In this document: positions 35,191-43,264 of the stretch, piece by piece
Layout of the letters: the number at the start of each line of letters is the position of its first letter
Numbering within the stretch: position 1 is the stretch's first letter
From: Acidimicrobiaceae bacterium
GTDB lineage: Bacteria; Actinomycetota; Acidimicrobiia; Acidimicrobiales; RAAP-2
Assembly: GCA_003155135.1 (NCBI GenBank)
Contig: PMFN01000027.1
Location: 173 to 64,172 of the forward strand
DNA: 64,000 bases
Direction: 5' to 3'
Program-made: the position numbers and the translations under genes
The notes under the pieces: model-generated
The model's database searches: none
What the model was told of the DNA's origin: nothing
The model's input: only the letters and a program-made list of their open reading frames with translations

Positions 35191-36335
35191 GCGCGGTGGC
35201 ACCTCGGCCGGCCGGCTTCCAGCCCCCGCCGTATCCCTACGACCGCCTGAACGAGCTCCGTCGGGTCGCCGATGCCATCGACGGCGGCGTCGTGGACTGC
35301 TCGATCGGCACGCCCTGCGACGCGCCGAGCCCCGACGTCCTGCGTGCCCTCGCCGTTTCGGGCACCGAGCGGAGCTACCCGCCCTCGGCCGGGACCCCGG
35401 CGCTGCGGCGCGCGGCGGCCGACTGGCTCGAGCGGCGGTTCTCGGTGCAGATCGAGCCCGCTGACATCGCCGCCTGTGTGGGGACGAAGGAGCTCGTCGC
35501 CTCTGTCGCCCACCACTTGCACCTGCGGGACCCGAGCCGCGACACGGTGCTCTATCCCGAGATCTCGTACCCGACCTATGCCATGGGCGCCACCCTGGCC
35601 GGGCTCCGCTCCGTCGGGGTGCCGGCGGGCGACGGTGCGGGGGGCGGCCTCGACCTGCGCGCCATCGATCCCGACGATGCCCGCCGGGCACTGCTGCTGT
35701 GGGTGAACTCGCCGTCGAACCCGACCGGCGCACTGAGCGACCTCGACGAGGCCGCGTCGTGGGGCCACGAGCACGACGTCCTCGTGTTCTCCGATGAGTG
35801 CTACGCGGAGTTCACTTGGGCGGGTCCGCCCCGCTCGGTCCTCGAGACGGGCAGCGAGGGCGTGGTCGCCGTCCACTCCCTCTCCAAGCGGTCGAACCTG
35901 GCTGGCGCGCGCGTTGGCTTCTATGCGGGCGACCCGGACATCGTGTCGTACCTGCGCGACGTGCGCCAGCATGCCGGGCTCATGGTGCCGGGCCCGGTCC
36001 AGGCGGCCGGGGCCGTCGCCCTCGCCGACGATGCGAGCGCGACCGCCCAGCGCGAGCGCTACTTCCAGCGGCTGGGCTTCATGGGCAAGGTGCTGGCCGA
36101 CGCCGGCTGCCCGGTGGCCCTGCCCGAGGGGGGCTTCTATCTCTGGGTGCCCGTGCCCGAGCGGTTCGACGGCGCGTGGGAGCTCACCGCCTACCTGGCG
36201 GCGACCGCGGGGTTGCTCGTGAGCCCCGGCGACCTCTACGGCGAGCACGGAGCGGGCTTCGTGCGCCTGGCCGTGGTCCAGCCGATGGACCGCCTCGAGC
36301 TCGCCGCCGAGCGCCTCGCAACCTCGGCGCCCTGA
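35187..36335 (+). CDS. dapC: PLP-dependent aminotransferase, probable N-succinyldiaminopimelate aminotransferase DapC
   Basis: Class I/II fold-type I aminotransferase, 382 aa, with VNSPSNPTGAL, FSDECYAEF and the PLP lysine K234 in HSLSKRSNLAGARVGFYAG. Assigned as DapC because it sits immediately before dapD and dapE; sequence alone would only say class I aminotransferase. ATG 35187 overlaps the hflX stop. It supplies the succinylase-branch transamination. Confidence 0.85.
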   Translation: MSAVAPRPAGFQPPPYPYDRLNELRRVADAIDGGVVDCSIGTPCDAPSPDVLRALAVSGTERSYPPSAGTPALRRAAADWLERRFSVQIEPADIAACVGTKELVASVAHHLHLRDPSRDTVLYPEISYPTYAMGATLAGLRSVGVPAGDGAGGGLDLRAIDPDDARRALLLWVNSPSNPTGALSDLDEAASWGHEHDVLVFSDECYAEFTWAGPPRSVLETGSEGVVAVHSLSKRSNLAGARVGFYAGDPDIVSYLRDVRQHAGLMVPGPVQAAGAVALADDASATAQRERYFQRLGFMGKVLADAGCPVALPEGGFYLWVPVPERFDGAWELTAYLAATAGLLVSPGDLYGEHGAGFVRLAVVQPMDRLELAAERLATSAP

Positions 36336-36369
36336 GCACGGGCACACCGGCGGCCGACGGCGTCCCCAC

Positions 36370-36375
36370 TACGCT
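36370..36375 (+). promoter_or_regulatory. -10 element TACGCT, leaderless start of dapD
   Basis: TACGCT, six bases, ATG 36382. It lies in the 46-base dapC-dapD gap and makes dapD-dapE a separate transcription unit. Confidence 0.55.
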
Positions 36376-36381
36376 CGGGGC

Positions 36382-37206
36382 ATGGCCGATCTCGCAAGCG
36401 TCATCGCATCGCTCTACGCCCAAGGCGGGGAACTCGACGTGGCCGATCCCGAGGTCGAGGCCCGGGTCACCGAGGCGATCGAACTCCTCGACTCGGGAGC
36501 GGCGCGCGTCGCCGAGGTGGCAGACGACGGGACGGTGGTCGTCCACGAGTGGTTGAAGCAGGCGATCCTGCTGCTGTTTCGGATCCGCTCGGTCGAGACC
36601 ATCGAGGCGGGCCCTTTCGAGTTCGCCGACAAGATCCCCCTGAAGCACGACTTCGCCGCCAAGGGCGTGCGCGTGGTCCCGGGGGCGTCGGCCCGTTGGG
36701 GCTCCTACCTCGCCCCCGGCTCGATCCTGATGCCGAGCTACGTCAACATCGGTGCCCGGGTCGGGTCGGGCACCATGGTCGACACGTGGGCGACGGTCGG
36801 GAGCTGCGCGCAGATCGGCGAGCGGGTCCATCTCTCGGGCGGCGTGGGCATCGGCGGCGTGCTCGAGCCTCCCAACGCCACCCCGGTCATCGTGGAGGAC
36901 GACGCCATCATCTTCTCCCGGGCCATGGTGACCGAGGGCGCGCACATCGGCCGGGGTGCGGTCTTGGGCGCCGGGGCCGTGCTCAACCCCTCGATCCCGG
37001 TGCTCGACGCCGAGACCGGCGTCGAACTGAGCCGTGGTGTGGTCCCCGCGTGGTCGGTGGCCATCGCCGCGTCGCGCCGGCGAGAGTTCCCCGGTGGCGA
37101 GTTCTTCTTGCCCTGCGTGCTGGTCATCAAGCGGCTCGAGGAGGGGCAGCGCCACGACAAGGCGGCGCTCAATGACGTGTTGCGCGAGTACGGGGTGGCC
37201 ACGTGA
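36382..37206 (+). CDS. dapD: 2,3,4,5-tetrahydropyridine-2,6-dicarboxylate N-succinyltransferase
   Basis: Succinyl-CoA-dependent acyltransferase opening the succinylase branch. 274 aa, left-handed beta-helix of hexapeptide repeats: LMPSYVNIGARVG, GTMVDTWATVGSCAQIG, HLSGGVGIGGVLEPPNA. The length and these segments resemble the Escherichia coli type rather than the about 317-residue Mycobacterium DapD, from memory. DNA overlap of four bases with dapE. Cytoplasmic trimer in known homologues. Confidence 0.93.
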   Translation: MADLASVIASLYAQGGELDVADPEVEARVTEAIELLDSGAARVAEVADDGTVVVHEWLKQAILLLFRIRSVETIEAGPFEFADKIPLKHDFAAKGVRVVPGASARWGSYLAPGSILMPSYVNIGARVGSGTMVDTWATVGSCAQIGERVHLSGGVGIGGVLEPPNATPVIVEDDAIIFSRAMVTEGAHIGRGAVLGAGAVLNPSIPVLDAETGVELSRGVVPAWSVAIAASRRREFPGGEFFLPCVLVIKRLEEGQRHDKAALNDVLREYGVAT

Positions 37207-38273
37207 GCGACCTGTTGGCGCTCGCCGCCGAGCTGGTGGCCATCCCCTCGCTCAGCCGCAAGGAGGCGCCCCTCGCCGACCTGGTCGAACGGCGGCTCGG
37301 CGCCTGCGCATGGCTCGACGTGGAGCGCCTGGGTGACAACGTGGTGGCGCGCACCTCCCTCGGGCGCCGCCGGAGGGTGGTGGTCGCCGGGCACCTCGAC
37401 ACCGTGCCCCCCGCGGGCAACGAGTCGGCGCGCTTCGAGGGCGACGTGCTCTGGGGCCTGGGTGCCACCGACATGAAGGGTGCGCTCGCCGTCATGGTCG
37501 ACCTGGCCGAGCAGCTGGCCGAGCCCGCCCTCGACGTCACCTGGTGCTTCTACGCCTGCGAGGAGATCAGCCGGGAGGACAACGGGTTGCGGCTGCTCTA
37601 CGCCGAGCGCCCCGACCTCTTGGAGTGCGACGTCGCCATCTTGGGCGAGCCGACCGACGCCCAGGTGGAGGCCGGCTGCCAGGGCACGCTGCGCGTGGCG
37701 GTGCGGCTCGGTGGCGTGCGCGCCCACACCGCACGTCCCTTCACGGGGCGCAACGCCATCCACCGGCTGGCGCCGGTCCTTGCCCGCGTGGCCGCGTGGG
37801 AGGGCCGAGAGGTGGTCCTCGACGGCTGCACCTTTGCCGAGCAGCTCCAGGCGGTCGCCGTCGACGGCGGCGTGGCGGGCAACGTGGTGCCCGACGCCGC
37901 TTCGGTCACCCTCAACTACCGGTTCGCCCCGGACCGCACTGCCGAGGCGGCGGAGGCCTTCGTGCGCGCCCTGCTCGGTGAGCTGCTCGACCCCGACTTG
38001 GGCGACGCCATCGAGGTTCTCGACGTCGCCCCCGGGGCGCCGCCGGGCCTCGAACACCCACTGCTCGCCGCCCTGGTCGCCGACACCGGCCTCCCGGCCC
38101 GGGCCAAGGTGGGCTGGACCGATGTGGCCTCGTTCGCCGAGCACGGCGTCCCTGCTGCCAACTACGGCCCCGGTGACCCCCTCTTGGCCCACCATCCCGA
38201 CGAGCACGTGGACCGGGCGTCGTTGGAGGCGGTGCGTGCCGTCCTCGCCCGGCTGCTCACCGCTTCTGCCTGA
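37203..38273 (+). CDS. dapE: Succinyl-diaminopimelate desuccinylase
   Basis: M20-family di-zinc hydrolase releasing LL-diaminopimelate from the succinyl intermediate. 356 aa. VVVAGHLDTVPPAGN holds the first His/Asp ligands, LGATDMKGALAVM the bridging Asp, FYACEEISRED the catalytic Glu, GEPTDAQVEAGCQG the next; the lid domain lies around residues 175-285. GTG 37203 overlaps dapD (GTGA). Last gene of the dap group. Confidence 0.93.
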   Translation: MSDLLALAAELVAIPSLSRKEAPLADLVERRLGACAWLDVERLGDNVVARTSLGRRRRVVVAGHLDTVPPAGNESARFEGDVLWGLGATDMKGALAVMVDLAEQLAEPALDVTWCFYACEEISREDNGLRLLYAERPDLLECDVAILGEPTDAQVEAGCQGTLRVAVRLGGVRAHTARPFTGRNAIHRLAPVLARVAAWEGREVVLDGCTFAEQLQAVAVDGGVAGNVVPDAASVTLNYRFAPDRTAEAAEAFVRALLGELLDPDLGDAIEVLDVAPGAPPGLEHPLLAALVADTGLPARAKVGWTDVASFAEHGVPAANYGPGDPLLAHHPDEHVDRASLEAVRAVLARLLTASA

Positions 38274-38279
38274 GGCGCC

Positions 38280-38519
38280 CAGTCGGCGTCGGATGTCCCG
38301 GCAGGGATCAATCTCGTCGACGTGCTCGCGCATTCGTGGGACGTGGCGAGCATCGGCGGGCGGACCTTCCGATGCGGGGACGAACAGCGGGCTGCCGGCC
38401 TCGTCGCGGCCCGGCTGGTCGGGCCACGACGGGACCCGCAGCAGTACGGCCCGGAGCTGGTGGTCGACCCCGACGCGCCACTCGAGCGCCGCTTTCTCGC
38501 CTACCTCGGGCGCGCATGA
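38280..38519 (+). pseudogene. C-terminal relic of a TIGR03086/mycothiol-dependent isomerase-type protein
   Basis: About 80 codons in one frame directly after dapE. ASDVPAGINLVDVLAHSWDVA and the ending PDAPLERRFLAYLGRA resemble the C-terminal DxLVHxWDLA ... LLALLGR pattern of maleylpyruvate isomerase-like (TIGR03086) proteins. The N-terminal metal-binding domain is absent and there is no normal start, so it is probably a deletion remnant. Identification is by pattern only. Confidence 0.45.
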
Positions 38520-38743
38520 CAACGCGCTGCCCGGCGATGGGGCGGGTGCTGGGAGGTCGCTCGGTCCCGCCGTGGTGAACGATCGGCCCCGATCGATGGT
38601 CGATTCGGGGCTCGGACGGATGTCGCGTTCGTGCCTCTACCTGTGACGCGCCCGAGGGCACCGTCCATCTGCGGACGAGGACGGTTGAGGTCGCAAGGAT
38701 CCCACCAAGAAGCAGGCCCGAGATGCCGGGTAGGTTCTCGACC
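38520..38743 (+). other. Intergenic region with two hairpin-forming repeats
   Basis: No gene seen. CCCCGATCGA (38587-38596) pairs with TCGATTCGGGG (38600-38610) with one bulge; ACCGTCC (38660-38666) and GGACGGT (38679-38685) form a perfect inverted repeat. TAGGTT at 38731-38736 is seven bases before ATG 38744 and is the likely leaderless -10 of the next gene. Confidence 0.45.
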
Positions 38744-39658
38744 ATGCGCTTCCCAACCGAGATCACCTTGAGCGGTCCCTTGCGCTCTCCCGCCCAGATG
38801 CTGGCGGGGCAGAGGGTTGACAACCATGCGAGCGTCCACGACGGCTCGACGGCTGCTTCGCTGGGCCTGCTCGGTGCGCCGATCGAAGGACCAACCCATT
38901 TCAGCCAGTTCGACCCGCTGGCGGTCGCCTTGTGGGGCGATGAGTGGTTCGCCCACGGCGCCATCAGCTGCCACTTCCAGCAGATGGTCGTCGAAGGTGA
39001 GGAGGTCCAGGCCACGCTCACGACCGACGGACCCCGCGGCGCGCGGATTGAGGCGCACAAGGCGGACAACTCTCCCGTGCTGATCGGCACGGCATCGATC
39101 GGGCCCGACCACACGCCGACCGAACTCGACGCCCGCCGCGCCGCCCAAGGCGACCCCGGGGAGCTGTTCGTGATCGACACATTGGAGATCGGTCAGCGCG
39201 GCGCTGACGGTGAGGTCGTGGCAATGGGATTCACCGAGGACAACGGTCCCGCGTACCCGTTCTCGCTGGCCGAGAAGCTCGAGCGGATCACCGAACCCCA
39301 TCCCTGGTACACCCCCGAAGGTGCGGCAGCTTCGCCCTGGGGGCGCGCCATCGTCCCGATGGAGATGATCAGCGTCCTGGCGAACAAGTCCGGCGTGAAC
39401 TGGCCGGTGCGCTCCCCGGCCCTCGGGCTGTTCTTGGACCTCGAGATCCGGCTGCTCGACGGCCCCGTGTTCGTCGGGCAGCACTACAGCGTCGAACGCG
39501 AGATCGTCGGGCTCTCCCAGAGCCGCCGCACAGAGTCCTATTGGACCAAGACGGTGCTGAGCGACACCGACACCGGAGAAGCTGCGGCCGTCGTCCTGCT
39601 GCACTCCGGGGTCTTCAAGGAGTCCTACCCCGGGTACCCGAAGGACCGATTGTCCTGA
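38744..39658 (+). CDS. Hotdog-fold thioesterase-like protein, function unknown
   Basis: 304 aa from ATG 38744, set by a -10 TAGGTT seven bases upstream. Two predicted alpha/beta halves in the style of double-hotdog proteins: residues 30-130 (THFSQFDPLAVALWGDEWFAHGAIS) and 190-300 (RAIVPMEMISVLANKSGVNWP, VGQHYSVEREIVGLSQSRRTESYW). Similar uncharacterised proteins in actinobacteria are often near acyl-CoA genes. No catalytic residues can be pointed out with certainty. No TM segments. Confidence 0.55.
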   Translation: MRFPTEITLSGPLRSPAQMLAGQRVDNHASVHDGSTAASLGLLGAPIEGPTHFSQFDPLAVALWGDEWFAHGAISCHFQQMVVEGEEVQATLTTDGPRGARIEAHKADNSPVLIGTASIGPDHTPTELDARRAAQGDPGELFVIDTLEIGQRGADGEVVAMGFTEDNGPAYPFSLAEKLERITEPHPWYTPEGAAASPWGRAIVPMEMISVLANKSGVNWPVRSPALGLFLDLEIRLLDGPVFVGQHYSVEREIVGLSQSRRTESYWTKTVLSDTDTGEAAAVVLLHSGVFKESYPGYPKDRLS

Positions 39659-40095
39659 GCACAGGGGTCAGCACCTCTCGACGAGGTGCGCTCGGCCTCC
39701 CGGCGGCTCAGAGGGATCCGGCCAGAAGTCCGTGATCCGTCACGCCGTCATCTCGCAGCTCGAAGGAGCACAGGCCCGGCCGGACGTCGCCGTTGCTCAT
39801 GTGGGGCGGGACCCAACTGAAGGCGCGCCTGCCCTTTCCGACCACCCTCGACGATCTCGACGGAAACCTTCGACGGCGAGGGGAAGGGGGTCGGCACGGC
39901 CCCGAACGCGTTTTCGTGTCTGGGGAGCCTCATCGAGCACGTCCTCGGCCACGAGGGCCCACGACGCTCCGATTCCGCCCGTTCGCCCCCGCCCAGAAGT
40001 GGGCGGCCACCTCGTGGGCATCGATCACCGCCCACGCTCTGCGCTCTCGGGGAGCGCCCTCGATGCAGTGCGGGCGCTGCACTAGCTTGCGTCAG
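39659..40095 (+). other. 437-base region without a supported gene
   Basis: A 7-bp hairpin GCACCTC-TCGAC-GAGGTGC at 39671-39689 follows the hotdog gene and may terminate it. GTGATCCGTCAC at 39732-39743 is a short palindrome. Several frames are open on both strands but none has coding character over its full length; fragments on the minus strand look protein-like only locally, so a decayed gene is possible. TAGCTT at 40083-40088 is the -10 for the next gene. Confidence 0.4.
40083..40088 (+). promoter_or_regulatory. -10 element TAGCTT, leaderless start of the dienelactone hydrolase gene
   Basis: TAGCTT, seven bases, ATG 40096. Confidence 0.5.
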
Positions 40096-40824
40096 ATGAT
40101 CGATCGAGATGTCGACATCCCCACGCCCCATGGCTCGATGAACACGTTCATCACCCATCCTGAAGAAGGAGGGCCCCACCCGGTCGTGTTCTTCTACATG
40201 GACGCCCCGGGCAAGCGCGAAGAGCTCCACGACATGGCTCGACGCCTGGGGACCGCCGGCTACTACGTCGTGCTGCCGAACCTGTACTACCGCGGCGCGC
40301 GGGAGTTCAATGTCTTTTCAGGGGAGCCGACCCAGACTCGTGAAGCCATGTGGGAACTGCTGTCGTCACTGTCGGTCCCGCTCATCACGAGTGACACCGC
40401 CGCACTGTTCGCGCACGTCGACGAGGACCCAGCCGCCGATGCCGGGCGCATCGGTTGTGTGGGCTACTGCATGAGCGGGCCGTTCTCGTTCGCCATGGCC
40501 TGCGCCTATCCGGAGCGGATCAAGGCAGCGGCCTCGATCTACGGGGTGAGGCTCTTCGGCCCGGGCTCGCCGGCCGAAGGAGCGTCGAAGGCCCGGGGCG
40601 AGCTGTACTTCGCCTGTGCGGAGCTCGACGAGTACGCACCGGCCGAGATGGTGGACGGGCTCGAGCGGTACCTCGACGAGGTCGGCGCCAACGCCAGAGT
40701 GGAGCGCTACCCGGGCGTCCATCACGGCTTCGCCTTCCCGGGGCGGGGGCCGATCTACGACAAGGCCGCCGCCGAGCGCCACTGGGAGCGCCTGCACGCC
40801 CTCTTTGCCCGCAACCTCACCTGA
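40096..40824 (+). CDS. Dienelactone hydrolase family protein
   Basis: Alpha/beta hydrolase, 242 aa. Start MIDRDVDIPTPHGSMNTFITHP; nucleophile motif GYCMSG with a catalytic cysteine instead of serine, followed by acid ELDEY and His in GVHHGFAFPGRG. That Cys-Asp-His set is typical of dienelactone hydrolases, but the family is broad and no chlorocatechol pathway is nearby. A GCACC/GGTGC mini-hairpin follows its stop. ATG 40096 chosen by the leaderless promoter; the frame is open upstream. Confidence 0.82.
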   Translation: MIDRDVDIPTPHGSMNTFITHPEEGGPHPVVFFYMDAPGKREELHDMARRLGTAGYYVVLPNLYYRGAREFNVFSGEPTQTREAMWELLSSLSVPLITSDTAALFAHVDEDPAADAGRIGCVGYCMSGPFSFAMACAYPERIKAAASIYGVRLFGPGSPAEGASKARGELYFACAELDEYAPAEMVDGLERYLDEVGANARVERYPGVHHGFAFPGRGPIYDKAAAERHWERLHALFARNLT

Positions 40825-40896
40825 GCACCCCCGGTGCGAGCCCGAAACCGGAGCGCGTGTCACGCCGGGGTCTGCTTGGGGTCAGGCAATTCTCCG

Positions 40897-40902
40897 TACA
40901 CT
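40897..40902 (+). promoter_or_regulatory. Possible -10 TACACT of the ECF sigma operon
   Basis: TACACT lies 39 bases before the sigma-factor ATG (40942). No good -35 for the housekeeping factor is seen, so control by the ECF factor itself is possible. The gap 40825-40941 holds no gene. Confidence 0.3.
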
Positions 40903-40941
40903 CGACATCCAAGCGGTGACGCGGCGTCGAAGTAAGGGTGC

Positions 40942-41514
40942 ATGGAAACTCCGGTGCGAGATCTCAGTGATGCCCAGCTGGCAGTGGCCATCGGTCGGTT
41001 CCGCGACGACGCGCTGGCAGAGGCCTACCGCCGCCACGGGGGGGCGGTGTTCGCACTCGCCCGACGGGTCACCGGCGACAGTGGTGACGCCGAGGACGTG
41101 ACCCAAGAGGTGTTCCTCCGGCTGTGGAACCAGCCGGACCGCTTCGATGCCGATCGGGGGTCAATGCGCTCCTTCCTGCTCGCCCAGAGCCACGGAAAGG
41201 CCGTTGACCTGGTCCGATCGCGCACAGCTCGGGCACGCCGCGAGGAGCGCGACGCCCGGGCGACGGCGAGTGCAGGCTACGACCTCGAGCACGAGGTCTG
41301 GGACCTTGCGGTGGCCGACCAGGTGGCCGAGGCCATGGCTGCGCTCCCCGACGAGGAGCGATCGGCCATCGAACTGGCCTATTTCCGCGGCCACACGTAC
41401 AGAGAGGTGGCCGTCCTGCTCGAACAGCCCGAGGGCACCGTGAAGAGCCGGATACGCAACGGTCTGCGCCGGATGAAGGGCTCCCTCAGTGAGAGCGGAG
41501 TGAGAGGATCATGA
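40942..41514 (+). CDS. ECF-type RNA polymerase sigma factor (SigK-like)
   Basis: 190 aa. Region 2: RHGGAVFALARRVTGDSGDAEDVTQEVFLRLWNQPDRFDADRGSMRSFLL; region 4: LPDEERSAIELAYFRGHTYREVAVLLEQPEGTVKSRIRNGLRRMK. No C-terminal extension. The stop overlaps the ATG of the anti-sigma gene (ATGA), the usual sigma/anti-sigma coupling. The pair resembles actinobacterial SigK-RskA, which responds to envelope/redox signals; the stimulus here is not known. Confidence 0.9.
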   Translation: METPVRDLSDAQLAVAIGRFRDDALAEAYRRHGGAVFALARRVTGDSGDAEDVTQEVFLRLWNQPDRFDADRGSMRSFLLAQSHGKAVDLVRSRTARARREERDARATASAGYDLEHEVWDLAVADQVAEAMAALPDEERSAIELAYFRGHTYREVAVLLEQPEGTVKSRIRNGLRRMKGSLSESGVRGS

Positions 41515-42350
41515 ACATCGAACTGCGGCACGAAGAGATCGAGAGCCTGCTCGGGGCTTATGCACTCGACGCGGTTTCGCCCGAAGAGGCCGAGGCGATC
41601 GAGCGCCACCTCGAGACGTGTCCGCGCTGTCGCGCCGAGGCCGACGCGCATCGGGAGGTGGCATCGGCCATCGGCAACTCCTTCGAGCCGCTGCCGAGCG
41701 GGTTGTGGGATCGCATCGCCGCCGATCTGGGGGATGACCCCCGCCGGGGCGACGTCGTGCCACCTTCGCCGTTGACGCTGCCCACATCTCGGGGCGCGGC
41801 ACCCGCCGGGACGGAGGAATCAGAAGACGGCGGCGACGAACTGGCCGGCGCACGTCGCCGGCGCCAGTCGGGCCGTGCCCGTCGGGTTGCCATCGCAGTT
41901 GCGTCGGTCGCGGCAGTGGTGATCGCCCTGCTCGCCTTCAGCCTCTCGAATGCGAACAACAAGGTGAGCCAGCTGCGAGACGCCATGTCGGGCTCAGGTG
42001 CCGGCGCCGCGGCTAGCGCTGCGCTCGGTTCAGCCGGCCACCAAGTGGTCGACCTCACGACGTCGAGCGGCGCCCAGCTCGCGTCGTTCGTCCTCACCCG
42101 CGACGGCCACGGGTACCTGCTGCACTCGTCGATGCCGGACCTGCCCAAGGCTGAGACGTACCAGCTCTGGGCCATGATCGGTGGCCAGCCGATCTCACTC
42201 GGGCTCATGGGCAACTCGCCGGCGCAGGCCTCGTTCACGGTGAGCGGGAGCGCGACGGTCTCGGCATTGGCGGTGACCGTCGAGCCGGCTGGGGGGGTTG
42301 TGGCCCCGGACCGGCCGCCCGTGGCCACCGGCAAGGTGGTCGCCGCCTGA
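41511..42350 (+). CDS. RskA-type anti-sigma factor
   Basis: 279 aa single-pass membrane protein. N-terminal anti-sigma domain with zinc-type H33-x3-C37-x2-C40 (HLETCPRC); one TM helix at about 126-146; an extracytoplasmic RskA domain (DLTTSSGAQLASFVLTRDGHGYLLHSSMPDLPKAETYQLWAMIGG, AVTVEPAGGV). Regulated proteolysis of such proteins frees the sigma factor in known systems. ATG overlaps the sigma stop. Extracytoplasmic sensing is inferred from topology. Confidence 0.9.
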   Translation: MNIELRHEEIESLLGAYALDAVSPEEAEAIERHLETCPRCRAEADAHREVASAIGNSFEPLPSGLWDRIAADLGDDPRRGDVVPPSPLTLPTSRGAAPAGTEESEDGGDELAGARRRRQSGRARRVAIAVASVAAVVIALLAFSLSNANNKVSQLRDAMSGSGAGAAASAALGSAGHQVVDLTTSSGAQLASFVLTRDGHGYLLHSSMPDLPKAETYQLWAMIGGQPISLGLMGNSPAQASFTVSGSATVSALAVTVEPAGGVVAPDRPPVATGKVVAA

Positions 42351-42376
42351 GCGGGTACGAGAGGCGGCTGCGCTGT

Positions 42377-42382
42377 TAGTTT
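42377..42382 (+). promoter_or_regulatory. -10 element TAGTTT, leaderless start at 42389
   Basis: TAGTTT, six bases, ATG 42389. It separates this gene from the sigma operon. Confidence 0.5.
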
Positions 42383-42388
42383 GCTGCA

Positions 42389-43231
42389 ATGACTGACGAG
42401 CCAGCGCGAACGCCGCGCCCCCTCGAGATCGTTGCCGGTGCCGAGCCCATCAAGCTGGGGTCCATCCTCGTCACCCTGGTCGAGCCGCGACGGGGCTACG
42501 AGGTCGCCTACAACCGCTGGTACGAGCGGGACCACTTCTACGCAGGCTGCATGATCGGGCCGTACAATTTTGCCGGCCGCAGGTTCGTCGCCACCACCGA
42601 CCTGAAGGCCATGCGCGATCCCGATCCCTCGGCCATCACCGGCGAGCCTGCCCGCGGCTCCTATGTGGCCATCTACTACGTCCTCGACGGCTACCACGAC
42701 CTGTGGAACCGCTGGGCCGTGCGCCAGGTCAACGCCTTGCACGCGGCCGGACGCATGTTCGAAGAGCGCGACCACGTCCACACGCTCTTGTACCGGTTCG
42801 CCTGGGAGGCCCGCCGTGACGTCGACGGCGTGCCGGTCGAGTTGTCGCTCGACCACCCCTACAAGGGGCTCGTCCTCATGTGGGTGGACCGAGCCGACGG
42901 CCTCAGTGCCGACGAGTTCACCGACTGGCTCCGCCAGGAGCACTTCCCGGGCCTGCTGCCGGGCACCGACGCGGGGCTGGTGGCCGGCTTCACGCCGCTG
43001 CCCCTGCTCATCGACGCGCCAGGCGACGTGCCCAAGCAGGAGACGGCGGACAACCGGACGCTCTTGTTGTGGTTCCTCGACGGCCATCCGTCGAGCTCGT
43101 GGGAGCCTGCCGTCGCCGAGAGCACCAAGCGGCTCGAGGCGTCCGGCAAGGCGACCGTTGTCGCCAGCCTGCCGTTCATCCCGACCGTGCCCGGCACCGA
43201 CCTCTACGCCGATCAGCTCTGGAGTGACTGA
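42389..43231 (+). CDS. Unrecognised soluble protein with two EthD/Dabb-like halves
   Basis: 280 aa, no TM segment. Two similar motifs, AYNRWYERDHFYAG (near 39-52) and FTDWLRQEHFPGLLPG (near 178-193), each embedded in VTLVEP/VLMWVDR-type strands, suggest a tandem duplication of a ferredoxin-like EthD/Dabb domain. Such domains often sit in dimeric alpha+beta barrels of catabolic enzymes. I do not know the function. It has its own leaderless promoter. Downstream is hemolysin III, 33 bases on. Confidence 0.6.
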   Translation: MTDEPARTPRPLEIVAGAEPIKLGSILVTLVEPRRGYEVAYNRWYERDHFYAGCMIGPYNFAGRRFVATTDLKAMRDPDPSAITGEPARGSYVAIYYVLDGYHDLWNRWAVRQVNALHAAGRMFEERDHVHTLLYRFAWEARRDVDGVPVELSLDHPYKGLVLMWVDRADGLSADEFTDWLRQEHFPGLLPGTDAGLVAGFTPLPLLIDAPGDVPKQETADNRTLLLWFLDGHPSSSWEPAVAESTKRLEASGKATVVASLPFIPTVPGTDLYADQLWSD

Positions 43232-43264
43232 GCGCGCAGCCGGCCGGCGGCCGTGCGAGGTCCG

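Noticed and set aside
39732-40085. Forward frame starting MIRHAVISQ
   Set aside because: Coding character is weak and Arg-rich; no start signal; not annotated as a gene.
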